Notes: generated by a model not told the origin, from the letters alone. A stretch of 64,000 nucleotides of DNA from Bacteriovoracaceae bacterium (GCA_016784965.1 JADHTQ010000019.1:1-64000), one strand, 5' to 3'; shown: positions 50,619 to 60,307, counted from the stretch's first letter. Program-made: numbers and translations.

Positions 50619-52298
50619 GTGTATAGAAAGCTTGTTTGTGAGGCGTTTGTACTTAAGGCCCAAGGTTTTAAATGTGCCAATAATTATTGGCAATTTGCTA
50701 AATTAAAGGAAACAAACATCTCTGGCAATATAAAGAAAGTACTTATTAGATTATTAGCAGTAATAGGCGATGTTGCCATTTCATACGCTGTTTACTTTTT
50801 TTTGCTCTCTTTTGAATGGTTTAGAAGTTTTGAAAGCTCTTTAAATGCTCCAGCACCACTGCCAAAAATTTTAATGATTTACTCAGCTTATATGGTTATA
50901 CGATTCTACTTTACACTTGTATTTAGTGTGAGCCTGTCTCAAGCACTAATAGGTATCAAAAGTGAAGGCGAGTTTGTTTGGAAGAGAGTTGGAGGGGGAA
51001 TTAGGGTAGTATTTGAGTCCATCTTTTCTCCCATCTTACTTTTTGACCTTCCACATTTAGGTGGTAGAAAAACTTTAAAGGAGGTCATCAGTTTCACAAC
51101 TTTATCAAGTAAGGGAAGAGTTCTACCCATTATCTTCTGCGTCTTATTCATCCCAATTTTATCGATTCTTATAGTTGCTTCACCACTTCTTCAAAATTTA
51201 AACTTATTTGATCAAGTAGAGTTTGTAAAAACAAAAAATCGCAAAGAAAAACTAACTAAAGATGAAGACTTTGAAAAATTTAAGCACTACACCTCTGACT
51301 TTCTAGGTTTTTCCTCATTTAGCTCTCTTGCCCGTGGAAGGTTTCTGCTTCTGCCCTCATTTGATTTTCAGATGATAGGCAAAAATAAGACTGCTGTGCC
51401 TGTACTTACAATATATGATCTCAAAACCAAGGCCCTTGGCAAATTTAAAAAAGCCAAATATTTTGACTTCCTTGAGCAAATCAGAGTATTTAAACAAGGA
51501 CACTCAATATTTACTACTAAATATAAATTATTAAACAAACTCACAAAGCTTGCTCCAAGTACTTTTAATAAAAAAAAATATACCGGCCCACTTGTGTCGA
51601 GACCACTGCTTAACAACAAAACCACAGAGCAGTTAGCAGCACTAGTTAGCTCTGCATTTAAAATAAACCTATTCACTTTGTTTGATCATATTAGACAGGA
51701 CAGTTTAAACATAGAAAATTATCTAGCACTAAAGAAGGAGATTTTAAACACCATAGGTCGCGACTATTCACTGGAGGTCAGCACCACTCAAATGGGCATT
51801 CGGACTATTTTAGTTCTTAAGGAGGCTTCTAAAGAGTACTGGTTACCTCTTGCTACTATGAAAGCCCCAATCTTTGAGATATCGTTTGAGGGAAGTGCAA
51901 ATGATAAATTAGTCTTGGATGATTTTGTAAAAACCTTTTTTAGCTCTGTCGACTGGTATTTTGACTATGATGAGGTTTTTAGATTTCCCCCAAATAAACA
52001 AGATTTCTCTGCCCTCACAATTATTGACTACTTACCAAAAGCTACATTAAGTAAGGACAGGGCCAAGGGCCTAACAATATATATTTACCATTACTTTTTT
52101 GATATCTGTGCTGATGCCATTTTCAAAAAAGATGTAAGGCTACAAGAGTTATTGGACAAAACTTTACAAAGGTATTTAACCTACACAAAGTTCTTAAATA
52201 AAGGCAAGTTAAAGCACTTTAGTAGTGACTTTAGAAGTCTTTTAAAAACTTTAAAGTCCGCCTTGCAAAACAAAGATCGGAAGTATTTTAATAAATAA
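50619..52298 (+). CDS. RDD-like membrane protein with a large C-terminal soluble part, 559 aa
   Basis: The GTG at 50619 has GAGG (50609-50612) six bases upstream; an in-frame TTG at 50607 would overlap that site. Residues about 35-190 hold four or five hydrophobic segments, beginning KVLIRLLAVIGDVAISYAVY, the Arg-then-Asp pattern of RDD domains. The remaining 350 residues are soluble (FLLLPSFDFQMIGKNKTA and onward) with no domain I know. It is divergent from the giant coiled-coil gene. Function unknown. Confidence 0.7.
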   Translation: MYRKLVCEAFVLKAQGFKCANNYWQFAKLKETNISGNIKKVLIRLLAVIGDVAISYAVYFFLLSFEWFRSFESSLNAPAPLPKILMIYSAYMVIRFYFTLVFSVSLSQALIGIKSEGEFVWKRVGGGIRVVFESIFSPILLFDLPHLGGRKTLKEVISFTTLSSKGRVLPIIFCVLFIPILSILIVASPLLQNLNLFDQVEFVKTKNRKEKLTKDEDFEKFKHYTSDFLGFSSFSSLARGRFLLLPSFDFQMIGKNKTAVPVLTIYDLKTKALGKFKKAKYFDFLEQIRVFKQGHSIFTTKYKLLNKLTKLAPSTFNKKKYTGPLVSRPLLNNKTTEQLAALVSSAFKINLFTLFDHIRQDSLNIENYLALKKEILNTIGRDYSLEVSTTQMGIRTILVLKEASKEYWLPLATMKAPIFEISFEGSANDKLVLDDFVKTFFSSVDWYFDYDEVFRFPPNKQDFSALTIIDYLPKATLSKDRAKGLTIYIYHYFFDICADAIFKKDVRLQELLDKTLQRYLTYTKFLNKGKLKHFSSDFRSLLKTLKSALQNKDRKYFNK

Positions 52299-52402
52299 TC
52301 TCAACATTAATTATTCTTAACATTTACAACATAATTACTAAATGTATTCTTGTGATATTAATCACTATAGCCAATACCAATAAGTGTACTTAAGGATTAC
52401 AT

Positions 52403-53239
52403 ATGAAAATAATAGTTTCCATTTGGATATGCCTTTTAATATCTACGAGTGTATTTGCAGAAAAACAGATACTTTTTGGCGTATACGCCTTTGATAACCC
52501 TATTGAAATCATCAAGAAGTTCAGACCACTACTCGATATCATAGAGTCTAAGCTGCAAACTGTGCTCAAAGAAGACATTAAGATAAAAATTCACGTAAAT
52601 AAAAGTTACGAGGGTGGCATCGATGATTTAGTAAATGGAATTATACATTTTTCAAGACTTGGGCCAGTTTCATATGTAAAAGCAAAAAAGAAAAATCCAA
52701 AGTTAAAAATTTTAGCAGTTGAGAGCAAAAAGGGATCAAAAAACTTCAGCGGTATTATCGCTGTAAAAAGTAATGCAAAAATTTATAAAATTTCAGATTT
52801 GAATGGAAAGCGATTCGCTTTTGGCAATAAATTATCAACAATAGGACGATATCTATCACAACAAATTCTTCTAAAAAATGGGATTAGAGCAAAAAACTTG
52901 AGCAGTTACAGTTATCTTGGCAGACATGATAAAGTCGGAATATCTGTGGCCAGTGGTGAATATGATGCTGGAGCATTGAAAGAAAACACCTATAACAAAT
53001 TGATCAAAAAAGGCCGCAAACTCAAAACATTAAGCAAATTTTCTTGTGCCACAAATCCTTGGGTTGCCAGTACTTCTTTAAGCCCAAAGATTGCTGATGC
53101 CTTGAGACAGATACTTTTAGAATTCAATGATCCAATTTTACAAAAGAACTTCAAAAAAGACGGCTTCCTTACTGGTAGTGATAAAGACTTTCAAAAAATC
53201 AGATATGCAATTCGGAACAACAATGCGTTCTTTTTATAA
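52403..53239 (+). CDS. PhnD-like periplasmic substrate-binding protein, 278 aa
   Basis: Signal peptide (about 1-19, ending SVFAE). The PhnD/phosphonate-binding pattern is clear: QILFGVYAFDNPIEIIKKF, then FSRLGPVSYVKAKKK, AVKSNAKIYKISDLNGKRFA and FGNKLSTIGRYLSQQILLKN. No transporter genes are next to it. Instead its 3' end overlaps a hybrid histidine kinase gene, so it is probably the sensing protein for that kinase rather than part of an importer. Ligand unknown. Confidence 0.85.
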   Translation: MKIIVSIWICLLISTSVFAEKQILFGVYAFDNPIEIIKKFRPLLDIIESKLQTVLKEDIKIKIHVNKSYEGGIDDLVNGIIHFSRLGPVSYVKAKKKNPKLKILAVESKKGSKNFSGIIAVKSNAKIYKISDLNGKRFAFGNKLSTIGRYLSQQILLKNGIRAKNLSSYSYLGRHDKVGISVASGEYDAGALKENTYNKLIKKGRKLKTLSKFSCATNPWVASTSLSPKIADALRQILLEFNDPILQKNFKKDGFLTGSDKDFQKIRYAIRNNNAFFL

Positions 53240-55133
53240 TCTACTCCAACTCAGACAAAAAATTAGTATCAAGCAGCAACTGTTAGTTCTACTTGTATCC
53301 TCTACAATCATAATCTCTTTATTCACCTATATTATAATATACCGCCAAGAAAAACAGTACCTCTACAATAAACTACTAAGTCAAGTCAACCATGAAGCTG
53401 AACAGTTAAGTGAATTTTTAAAAGGTGCTGTCATCACTAGAGACGTTGCTGCTATTGATGAGGTCATTGAAAAATATGCCAACAGCACAAAAGACCTCAA
53501 ACTAATTGCTGTCTCAGATGAAAAAAATAAAGTTCTCTCCTCAATATCTTTCTCTAAAGTTCACGACCCTACAGACATTACTTTATATAGGAATATAGTT
53601 GTTGCCAAAGATAAATTTGGCTCTATTAAAATAATATTTAACTTATCAAAACTAAAAGACCACTCTTTGGAGTTAACTCTTTACACATTTATGCTGCTTA
53701 CAATTTTGCTCATACTCACAACTATCATTGTTAACTACATTGTAATTAATCCAATTCAGTATTTAAACAAAAAGTTGGTCAAACTTAATAAGGGTGATTA
53801 TTCTTTTGCCTTCAAGTGCATCAACAACTCAAAAGAGTTATCAAATTTATCCACAACAGTTTACAAAACTGTAAACTTGATGAAAGAAATAAATAATGAA
53901 AACAAGTCAAAAGAAAAGGCCAGACAAAAGTATCTTGCTATTAATAAACAATTAGAAGTAGCCAATAAACATAACAAAGAATTTGTATCTAATATGAGTC
54001 ACGAACTTAGAACGCCACTAAATGCCATACTTGGCTTTTCAGAGCTGCTCGACGAAATTGTTGACGCCCCGGAGGCCCGGGAATACCTTCAACATATAAA
54101 CACAAGTGGAAAAACATTACTTCGCTTAATAAATGACATCTTAGATCTATCCAAAATTGATGCAGGTAAACTAAGTTTTGAATATGTTGCCACATCAATA
54201 CATACCTTGAGTGAAGAAGCAAAGTGCATCTTTAATCACCAGCTCAAAGAAAATAATATAGAATTCATTAACAATATACTGGTCCCAGAAGACCTGTTGA
54301 TTATAATAGACGAAGTAAGGATCAGACAGGTATTGCTTAATTTATTGGGAAATGCCATTAAGTTTACACATGATGGTAGTATTTCAATATCTGCAAAAAT
54401 CTTATCGAGAGAGCTTGATTCAGTACATTTACAACTAAGTGTAGTTGATAGTGGTATAGGAATTTCACAAAAAGAGCTTACCACCATCTTTGAACCATTT
54501 ACCCAAACGGCTCAAGGTAAAAAAGTATCGTCTGGTGTCGGCATAGGTTTGACAATTACCAAAAAGCTGGTTGAGTTAATGTCAGGTACAATTAATGTGA
54601 CCTCAACAGAAGGGGTTGGTACAAGCTTTATAATAGATTTTAGAAATATTAAAACCGTTAGAGCACAAAATTCTTTCATCAACGTTAAACAAGTAGAATT
54701 TCACAATTCTTACCCAGATAAAAATCTACTAATTGTCGATGATGTTAAAAATAATATAATCGTTGTGCAAAACCTTTTAAAAGATCACTTTCAAAATATT
54801 TACGGGGCCCAAAGTGCAAAGGAAACTATTGAGGTGCTCAGAAAAAAAGATATAGATATTATAATTGTTGATCTTAGAATGCCTGAGGTTGACGGAATAG
54901 ATCTTGCCAAATTGTTAAATAAAACCTCCAAATACCGCTGCATACCTCGCATCCTTTTTTCTGCCATGAAGGTAGAGGCAAAACTGCTTGCAGAAGTAGA
55001 TGATCTATTTGTTGACTATCTTTTAAAACCAGCAGATAAAGCAAAAATTCTAAAATCAATTGACCGGTCGATAAATAGGGCACCTAAAACACAAATCCAA
55101 AACACACATAGAGCGTCAATCAATACTAGTTAA
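53205..55133 (+). CDS. Hybrid sensor histidine kinase with receiver domain, 642 aa
   Basis: The ATG at 53205 (or 53223) lies inside the end of the PhnD-like gene; overlap implies coupling. Two membrane helices (about 23-45 and 155-178) enclose a periplasmic sensor of about 110 residues. A HAMP-like link and coiled coil lead to HisKA with FVSNMSHELRTPLNA (phospho-His), the N box NAIKFTHDG, G1 DSGIGIS and G2 GVGIGLTI. A C-terminal receiver domain has LLIVDDVKNN, phospho-acceptor Asp in IIIVDLRMPEVDG and Lys in DYLLKPADK. No output regulator is encoded next to it. Confidence 0.92.
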   Translation: MQFGTTMRSFYNLLQLRQKISIKQQLLVLLVSSTIIISLFTYIIIYRQEKQYLYNKLLSQVNHEAEQLSEFLKGAVITRDVAAIDEVIEKYANSTKDLKLIAVSDEKNKVLSSISFSKVHDPTDITLYRNIVVAKDKFGSIKIIFNLSKLKDHSLELTLYTFMLLTILLILTTIIVNYIVINPIQYLNKKLVKLNKGDYSFAFKCINNSKELSNLSTTVYKTVNLMKEINNENKSKEKARQKYLAINKQLEVANKHNKEFVSNMSHELRTPLNAILGFSELLDEIVDAPEAREYLQHINTSGKTLLRLINDILDLSKIDAGKLSFEYVATSIHTLSEEAKCIFNHQLKENNIEFINNILVPEDLLIIIDEVRIRQVLLNLLGNAIKFTHDGSISISAKILSRELDSVHLQLSVVDSGIGISQKELTTIFEPFTQTAQGKKVSSGVGIGLTITKKLVELMSGTINVTSTEGVGTSFIIDFRNIKTVRAQNSFINVKQVEFHNSYPDKNLLIVDDVKNNIIVVQNLLKDHFQNIYGAQSAKETIEVLRKKDIDIIIVDLRMPEVDGIDLAKLLNKTSKYRCIPRILFSAMKVEAKLLAEVDDLFVDYLLKPADKAKILKSIDRSINRAPKTQIQNTHRASINTS

Positions 55134-55180
55134 AAAAAACTGGCAAATAAAAATTAAATGATGTAAAAGTATAGGTGACC

Positions 55181-55996
55181 ATGGACATATATTCATCAAT
55201 AATTTATGGAACGATACAAGGAATAACCGAATTTCTTCCAGTCAGTAGCAGCGGGCATCTTGCCCTACTACCCACTTTTTTAAAAATAGAAGATCCAGGT
55301 CTTATCTTTGATTTAACGATGCATGTTGGCACTGCCTTGGCCGTTTTATGCTATTTCTATCGAGATGTCATAACATTGCTACATGAGCTTTTGGCACTTG
55401 TAATACCTAGCATGAAAGGCAGTAATAAACGATACTTTGTAATCAACCTGATTATTTCAACCATCACTACTGCCATTTTTGGATATGTTTTAAAAAACTG
55501 GTCTGAGGACTATGGTCGAAATAATCTATTTATAGGTGCCAACTTAGTTATTTTTGGCCTGTTAATGTTACTTGCTGATAGAAAAAAAACAAATCAAAGC
55601 AATCTTCCTATTATGGAGAATTCATCTAGACCTAAAATGGCATTTTGGATTGGCGTTTGGCAAACCTTAGCAGTCTTTCCCGGAGTAAGTCGCTCAGGGG
55701 TGACCCTAACAATTTCCCGTTTTATGGGATTAAGCAGAAATGAAGCTGCAAGATACTCTTTTTTAATGTCCCTTCCTGTCATCTTTGGAGCATTTATTCT
55801 AAAGTTTTCTGATTTTTATAAAGATGGCAATAGCTTTGATCTGACCTCATGTTTAGTAGGAGGAGTGACCTCTTTTGTTGTAGGGATTTTTACAATTCAT
55901 TTCTTTATAAAACTACTGGAAAAAATTGGCCTAATTTACTTTTCTATTTACCGATTCATTTTGGCCTTGCTACTGTGGTGGTACCTAGTACTTTAA
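55181..55996 (+). CDS. uppP: Undecaprenyl-diphosphatase (BacA/UppP), 271 aa
   Basis: Multi-helix membrane protein with both UppP catalytic motifs: GITEFLPVSSSGHLALLP near the N-terminus and FPGVSRSGVTLTISRFMGLS in the middle. The length is normal. The ATG at 55181 is chosen over a GTG at 55175, which falls in the ribosome site AGGTGA. It dephosphorylates undecaprenyl-PP in the inner membrane to recycle the lipid carrier for peptidoglycan and O-antigen. A BamE-like lipoprotein gene follows by 19 bases. Confidence 0.96.
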   Translation: MDIYSSIIYGTIQGITEFLPVSSSGHLALLPTFLKIEDPGLIFDLTMHVGTALAVLCYFYRDVITLLHELLALVIPSMKGSNKRYFVINLIISTITTAIFGYVLKNWSEDYGRNNLFIGANLVIFGLLMLLADRKKTNQSNLPIMENSSRPKMAFWIGVWQTLAVFPGVSRSGVTLTISRFMGLSRNEAARYSFLMSLPVIFGAFILKFSDFYKDGNSFDLTSCLVGGVTSFVVGIFTIHFFIKLLEKIGLIYFSIYRFILALLLWWYLVL

Positions 55997-56015
55997 ATTT
56001 TCAAAAGGATATTTT

Positions 56016-56360
56016 ATGAAAGCAAAATTGTATTTGCCCTCACTAATTGTATTTTTAACGCTGGTGTTAAGCTCGTGCGCAACTGTTGGAAATGAATTTA
56101 GCTATTTAGGATCATCTAGCATAACAATTGACAAAACGACCAAACAAGATGTTTTTAAAATGTATGGTGAACCATTTCGAGTAGGGCATGACAATGGCGA
56201 TATGAGATGGACATATGGCCTTTATAAGTATCGAGTTTTCGGAGAAACTGAAACCAAGGACTTAATAATAACTTTTGATCATGATGGAATTGTTAAATCT
56301 TACACTTACAACTCCTCCTTTAAGCAAGATAAATCAAAGTTCTTACACGTAAATGATTGA
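56016..56360 (+). CDS. BamE/SmpA-like lipoprotein, 114 aa
   Basis: Lipoprotein signal LIVFLTLVLSSCA with lipobox LSSC. The mature domain fits the SmpA/OmlA (BamE) fold: TKQDVFKMYGEPFRVGHDNG followed by MRWTYGLYKY and DLIITFDHDGIVKSYTYNS. In BamE proteins this small alpha-beta domain helps the beta-barrel assembly machine. Several BamE-like lipoproteins exist in many genomes, so I do not assign bamE itself. Starts 19 bases after uppP; probably co-transcribed. Confidence 0.8.
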   Translation: MKAKLYLPSLIVFLTLVLSSCATVGNEFSYLGSSSITIDKTTKQDVFKMYGEPFRVGHDNGDMRWTYGLYKYRVFGETETKDLIITFDHDGIVKSYTYNSSFKQDKSKFLHVND

Positions 56361-56420
56361 AAATTTAGCCACACCCCCAATGATGCACTCAGCCATGTAA
56401 GTAATTATTACTTTTTTTCT

Positions 56421-56450
56421 TTGACAGATATTTTTTAAATTTGAAACAAT
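56421..56450 (+). promoter_or_regulatory. Candidate promoter for the crotonase gene
   Basis: TTGACA (56421-56426) with AACAAT (56445-56450) 18 bases on, about 85 bases before the ATG at 56536. The -10 is weak. Confidence 0.3.
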
Positions 56451-56535
56451 AGTCAGTAACAGAGATTTGACATGGATTGGTTTTAAATCTCAAACACAAA
56501 AGAATTTTGTGCAACAAAATACCAAGGAAGGTACA

Positions 56536-57393
56536 ATGTCCACACTTTTTAACTACAAGACACTTAAAGTCTCTCTAAAACAAGAAACAAGGACTTTAGT
56601 CGTCTCGCTAAATCGTTTTGAATCCAGCAATAAGATTGACACCGAGATGATTAATGAGCTCGAAACACTTTTTAATTGGGCCAGCAACCACTTAGAAATT
56701 CACTCAATCCTATTAACAGGTGAAGGAAGCTTATTTTCAGAAGGGCTTGATTATGAGGACTTTTCGCAACACCCTGAAAAGCAAGTTGTCTCTACACTTT
56801 CAAAACTACAAAAAGTAATTTATTCAATGTTCTTTTTACCTCAAACAATTATCATCGACTTAAAAGAGGGAGCAAAAGGAGTTGCCCTTGAGTTGGCAGC
56901 CGGTGCAGACATTCGAGTTGCACAAAAGGGGGCAATCCTCCATTTCAATCACCTAAATGAAGGTATCGCTCCTATGTGTGGAGGAGTTGGCTTTCTCGGT
57001 GAAATGATTCCCAAGGCAATGGCAAAAAACTGGATACTCTCATCCATTCCCATCACGGAGTCTTCTCTTACTGGCAGTGGTTTTTTGCTTGAACTATATG
57101 ATGAAGGCAGTGATGAATTAATATCATATCTGCTAGAAAACATTTCACTCCAAGCTCCCGTACAACGCATCCAGGCCAAAAGATCAATGCTTGAATCAAT
57201 TATGCCCGGTATTGACCGCGCTTTAGAGTATGAGAAAACTTTTGCGGTGGCAGGTATGGCATGCCTAGATTGGAGAAAAGCGCTTTATGCAAAAAATACA
57301 AATACAAATATCGAATTTACTAATCCAAGAGCACTGGCATCACACTTAAAGAAACAAAAAAATGCAGCATTAAAACAACAAGCAAACCATTAG
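56536..57393 (+). CDS. Enoyl-CoA hydratase/isomerase (crotonase) family protein, 285 aa
   Basis: The ATG at 56536 follows AAGGAAGG; the frame reaches back to 56467 without a ribosome site. Crotonase-fold landmarks are HSILLTGEGSLFSEGLDYED (oxyanion hole 1), IIDLKEGAKGVALELAAGAD (hole 2) and RVAQKGAILHFNHLNEGIAP then GGVGFLGEMI. The usual CSGGD and PE pairs are altered (SEGLD, NEG), so its exact reaction is uncertain and it may be an atypical member. Cytoplasmic. Confidence 0.85.
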   Translation: MSTLFNYKTLKVSLKQETRTLVVSLNRFESSNKIDTEMINELETLFNWASNHLEIHSILLTGEGSLFSEGLDYEDFSQHPEKQVVSTLSKLQKVIYSMFFLPQTIIIDLKEGAKGVALELAAGADIRVAQKGAILHFNHLNEGIAPMCGGVGFLGEMIPKAMAKNWILSSIPITESSLTGSGFLLELYDEGSDELISYLLENISLQAPVQRIQAKRSMLESIMPGIDRALEYEKTFAVAGMACLDWRKALYAKNTNTNIEFTNPRALASHLKKQKNAALKQQANH

Positions 57394-57418
57394 TTAGCCA
57401 AACACAACAATTTAAATT

Positions 57419-57805
57419 TTAATCTTTGATTTTAGAAAAATCTATATACTGAGCTTTTATCAGTACGATATCCTGCTCACCAATAATTTTATAATACTTA
57501 TCTTCAAACAAACCAGGGCGATAGATCACATTACTGATAAGACACAAGTTCCTACTTTTTGGCGCATGTTTTATTGTAATCTGTGGAATCAAATTAAATT
57601 TACACACCTTCTGCTTTAGAAGTAATGTAGCAAGCACCTGTTCATCTAAAAACAATACACGACCTATTCGGTAAATTCCAAATAACAAAACAATTATGGG
57701 CATAGTCCAAACTGCAATAAAACGTATCCTAACTTTTCTTCTCTTGAGTCTTTTTCTCTTATTACTTTGCTGCTCTAATTCGTTTTGATCATTATCTTCA
57801 CTCAT
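57419..57805 (-). CDS. Small single-span membrane protein, 128 aa
   Basis: A charged, Lys/Arg-rich N-terminus (NKRKRLKRRKVRIR) precedes one membrane helix (about 29-50, FIAVWTMPIIVLLFGIYRIG), so the N-terminus is cytoplasmic. About 75 residues with two Cys then face the periplasm (VCKFNLIPQITIKHAPK, LCLISNVIYRPGLFED). No family recognised. It converges on the crotonase gene. Confidence 0.7.
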   Translation of the reverse strand: MSEDNDQNELEQQSNKRKRLKRRKVRIRFIAVWTMPIIVLLFGIYRIGRVLFLDEQVLATLLLKQKVCKFNLIPQITIKHAPKSRNLCLISNVIYRPGLFEDKYYKIIGEQDIVLIKAQYIDFSKIKD

Positions 57806-58069
57806 ACTTACATTGACCCTTGTATTAAAATAGTAATATTGAGATTAAGTATGTGACTCAGGTATTCTTACACAAACGTTTTAATTGACCAACAGAAAAT
57901 GAGTTTTGCTGCTGTATTTTCTAATGGATTTTCATTACTTTAGAGTGGATTGTCGTATAGCGCTGTACATTTTTTCTATCTATTAAAAAATAATAATATA
58001 AGTATCATAGTATTAGTACCGATACTTTTTATATCCTTAAGTTAAAACTAATAAAAAGGAGAATACAGG

Positions 58070-58213
58070 ATGGGTAGTAAAAACAACTCAAAATCAAGCA
58101 AAAAAAAATTGACTAAAAAAGAAAAAAAGGCACGCAACCACCTAACATTAGTAAAGTCAAAGAATACAAAAGCTGAAGTCCCTGTTGATAAGAATAACAA
58201 AAAAGCTGCCTAG
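58070..58213 (+). CDS. Very small Lys-rich protein, 47 aa
   Basis: ATG with AAAAAGGAG upstream. The sequence is almost half Lys plus Asn/Ser (SKNNSKSSKKKLTKKEKKA) with a short central hydrophobic patch (NHLTLVK) and ends in NNKKAA. The clear ribosome site and open frame to TAG at 58211-58213 argue that it is a gene. Small, very basic proteins often bind nucleic acid or ribosomes; that is inference. It converges on the HD-like gene, eleven bases away. Confidence 0.6.
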   Translation: MGSKNNSKSSKKKLTKKEKKARNHLTLVKSKNTKAEVPVDKNNKKAA

Positions 58214-58224
58214 ATTAACAACTC

Positions 58225-59670
58225 TTACAAGCTAGTCCCTCTGATTGAAAATGATGGAAAATAATTACTTAAGAAATGCTCAGTCATAATTTGCATACAT
58301 TCACCTACATGTCTTTCAAACCTCTTGCCGGCACTATCCCATTTATGTCGTTTCAAAGCCAGTCTCATTAGAGGAACATTATCTAAATATTCATCACCAC
58401 TAACAATTTTCTTATAATTGTATTCCAAAACTGCCGCATATGTTGCTGACTCAAAGTCCTTTAAGGCTTTGATAAAGAAAGTGTGAGCCGGAATCATGGC
58501 ACGCCCAAACTCTTCTTTAGTTACCGGGGAACTTCCTCTATCAACTAAATCAGCGATCTTTTCTATGTGTAAATATTTTTGCACTAAAGCATTGTTTTCA
58601 ATACTTTCACTTGCACCCAGGAGACCTTTTTTGCGAAAAAAATCAATCGCAACTTGTTGATCAATTGCATTTAAATGATCTACCAGTTCACTCGTCTCTT
58701 TTTTCCAATCATCTGGAATTGCAGTAAAGTCTATTCCATAATTTTGATATAACCTAGAAGATACTGTTTCTGATTTAAAAATATTATGTCTTGTTGAAAA
58801 TTCATGGGAGTAATTTATTTTAGATTGATCATGAAGCAGCAAAAATTCTTCAAGTATTTTTGGATCTATATCTGCAAAGCTGTCATTTTTTTCTCCTTCC
58901 CACAAAGACATCCCAAGGCGTGTAACTCTCAATATATGTGTGAAATTATAAAGTCGATACTCATCATATGACCTAACAAACCTTGGAGCCTCACTCTGAT
59001 CAGCATCAGTTGTATAGTATTCATACTGGAGCCGAAGGGCCAATTTTGCAGAGTCACGATCTTTTTTAACTTGATCAAAATAACTATGACCAGGCATTAC
59101 AGATCTTCCAAACTCTATTACTGTTAAACGAGAACGTCCCCTTTCAACCGTATTGGCGATCCTCTCTATTCTAAGATATTTTTGTACTAGCGGATTGTTT
59201 TCTAGTACTTCGTTTGGACCAAGAATCCCTTCTTCCCTAAAAAACTCAGTTGCAACATCTCTATCGGACTCTTCAAAAAAGTTCAAAAAGTTTATAGCCA
59301 CATCATATTCAGCTTTTGAAAGTGTCGTAACATCTGTTTTAAAAATACTATAGGAGTTATAAAATGGATGATCTTTTTTAATTGTAATACCGCTTTGATC
59401 ACCCGATAAGAAATTTCTCTTACTTATTTGATGAAGGTATAAAAACCTATTTAGTACCTCTGGATCAACCTCACCAAATTGGTCAGAAAGCTTTACCAAG
59501 GCCATCCCAAGCTTTCTAACATGAAAAGCATGTTCAGTATGAAATTTTAAAAGTAGTTCTCTTTCTGCATCTTCTTCAGAAAAACTAATCGCCGAAGTGA
59601 ATATTAAGCTTAAAAAGATCAGACAGTAGACAATAACTATAAACAAGAGACCATTTTTTTGAATCTTCAT
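58225..59670 (-). CDS. Periplasmic protein with two duplicated HD-like domains, 481 aa
   Basis: A signal peptide (about 6-31) is followed by two repeats of about 205 residues. Corresponding parts are EHAFHVRKLGMALVKLSDQ / HILRVTRLGMSLWEGEKND, FLYLHQISKRNF / FLLLHDQSKINY, and VQKYLRIERIANTVERG / VQKYLHIEKIADLVDRG. The H...HD..K spacing resembles metal-dependent HD phosphohydrolases: repeat 2 keeps HD, repeat 1 has HQ. An exported HD-like protein would be unusual. Activity is inference; an all-helical scaffold is the alternative. Confidence 0.7.
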   Translation of the reverse strand: MKIQKNGLLFIVIVYCLIFLSLIFTSAISFSEEDAERELLLKFHTEHAFHVRKLGMALVKLSDQFGEVDPEVLNRFLYLHQISKRNFLSGDQSGITIKKDHPFYNSYSIFKTDVTTLSKAEYDVAINFLNFFEESDRDVATEFFREEGILGPNEVLENNPLVQKYLRIERIANTVERGRSRLTVIEFGRSVMPGHSYFDQVKKDRDSAKLALRLQYEYYTTDADQSEAPRFVRSYDEYRLYNFTHILRVTRLGMSLWEGEKNDSFADIDPKILEEFLLLHDQSKINYSHEFSTRHNIFKSETVSSRLYQNYGIDFTAIPDDWKKETSELVDHLNAIDQQVAIDFFRKKGLLGASESIENNALVQKYLHIEKIADLVDRGSSPVTKEEFGRAMIPAHTFFIKALKDFESATYAAVLEYNYKKIVSGDEYLDNVPLMRLALKRHKWDSAGKRFERHVGECMQIMTEHFLSNYFPSFSIRGTSL

Positions 59671-59932
59671 CTTAAATAACTACTCACAAGAAAAGTTTCT
59701 ATACTTTTTTATGTCTGACTAAATTTGACCCTTACCGATTCTTACAACACTGTGGTGTTTATCATACAACTATGTATTAATGATGATTTTTCTTGGAAAA
59801 AACTTAATAATCTGATTATGGCACCACCGCTGTGTTACAGCAAACACTATGTGCCTACAGCATCTCATGATAATTTGTGATACTTTTTTTATCTAGGAGT
59901 TCAAGAATACTTTAAAATCAAACGCAAAGATT

Positions 59933-60307
59933 TTAAAGGTCGCTGAAATCAACTACCCACTCATATTTTGTATCTTCACTAACACCTAAGATAGTTAGAT
60001 CAATCGGAGTAAATGTAGTAACTGAAAACATAAATGTTTCATCATGAGGCATGGCTAAACAATAAACAGGAGTATTTGGCAGAAGCACACCAATTGTAGC
60101 TGTCGAGCTTGCAAAATCTTCCTCTTCAAATTTTTCAGCTTGAAGCCCACAAGGCACTTTTACTGTTAGACGAATTGTTTCTACAGGAAACATTTGATTA
60201 CTTTCTACCTTAATTACTTGTGCAGGGATGAAGTCTACATCTTGATTGGCAAAAAGCGAGTTTGAAAAAAAGGAAATAAATAGTAAAGCGGTCAGTAAGT
60301 GTTTCAT
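59933..60307 (-). CDS. Small secreted protein, 124 aa
   Basis: The ATG at 60307 has GGGGGA just upstream and starts a signal peptide (KHLLTALLFISFFSNSLFAN). The mature domain is about 100 residues of beta character with two Cys (VPCGLQ, VYCLAM) that could pair, and ends in YEWVVDFSDL. Family not recognised. No operon partner is close; the gap to the HD-like gene on its downstream side is 262 bases. Confidence 0.72.
   Translation of the reverse strand: MKHLLTALLFISFFSNSLFANQDVDFIPAQVIKVESNQMFPVETIRLTVKVPCGLQAEKFEEEDFASSTATIGVLLPNTPVYCLAMPHDETFMFSVTTFTPIDLTILGVSEDTKYEWVVDFSDL

Noticed and set aside
54007-54487. Minus-strand frames opposite the histidine kinase
   Set aside because: They overlap clear HisKA/HATPase motifs on the plus strand and have no ribosome site.
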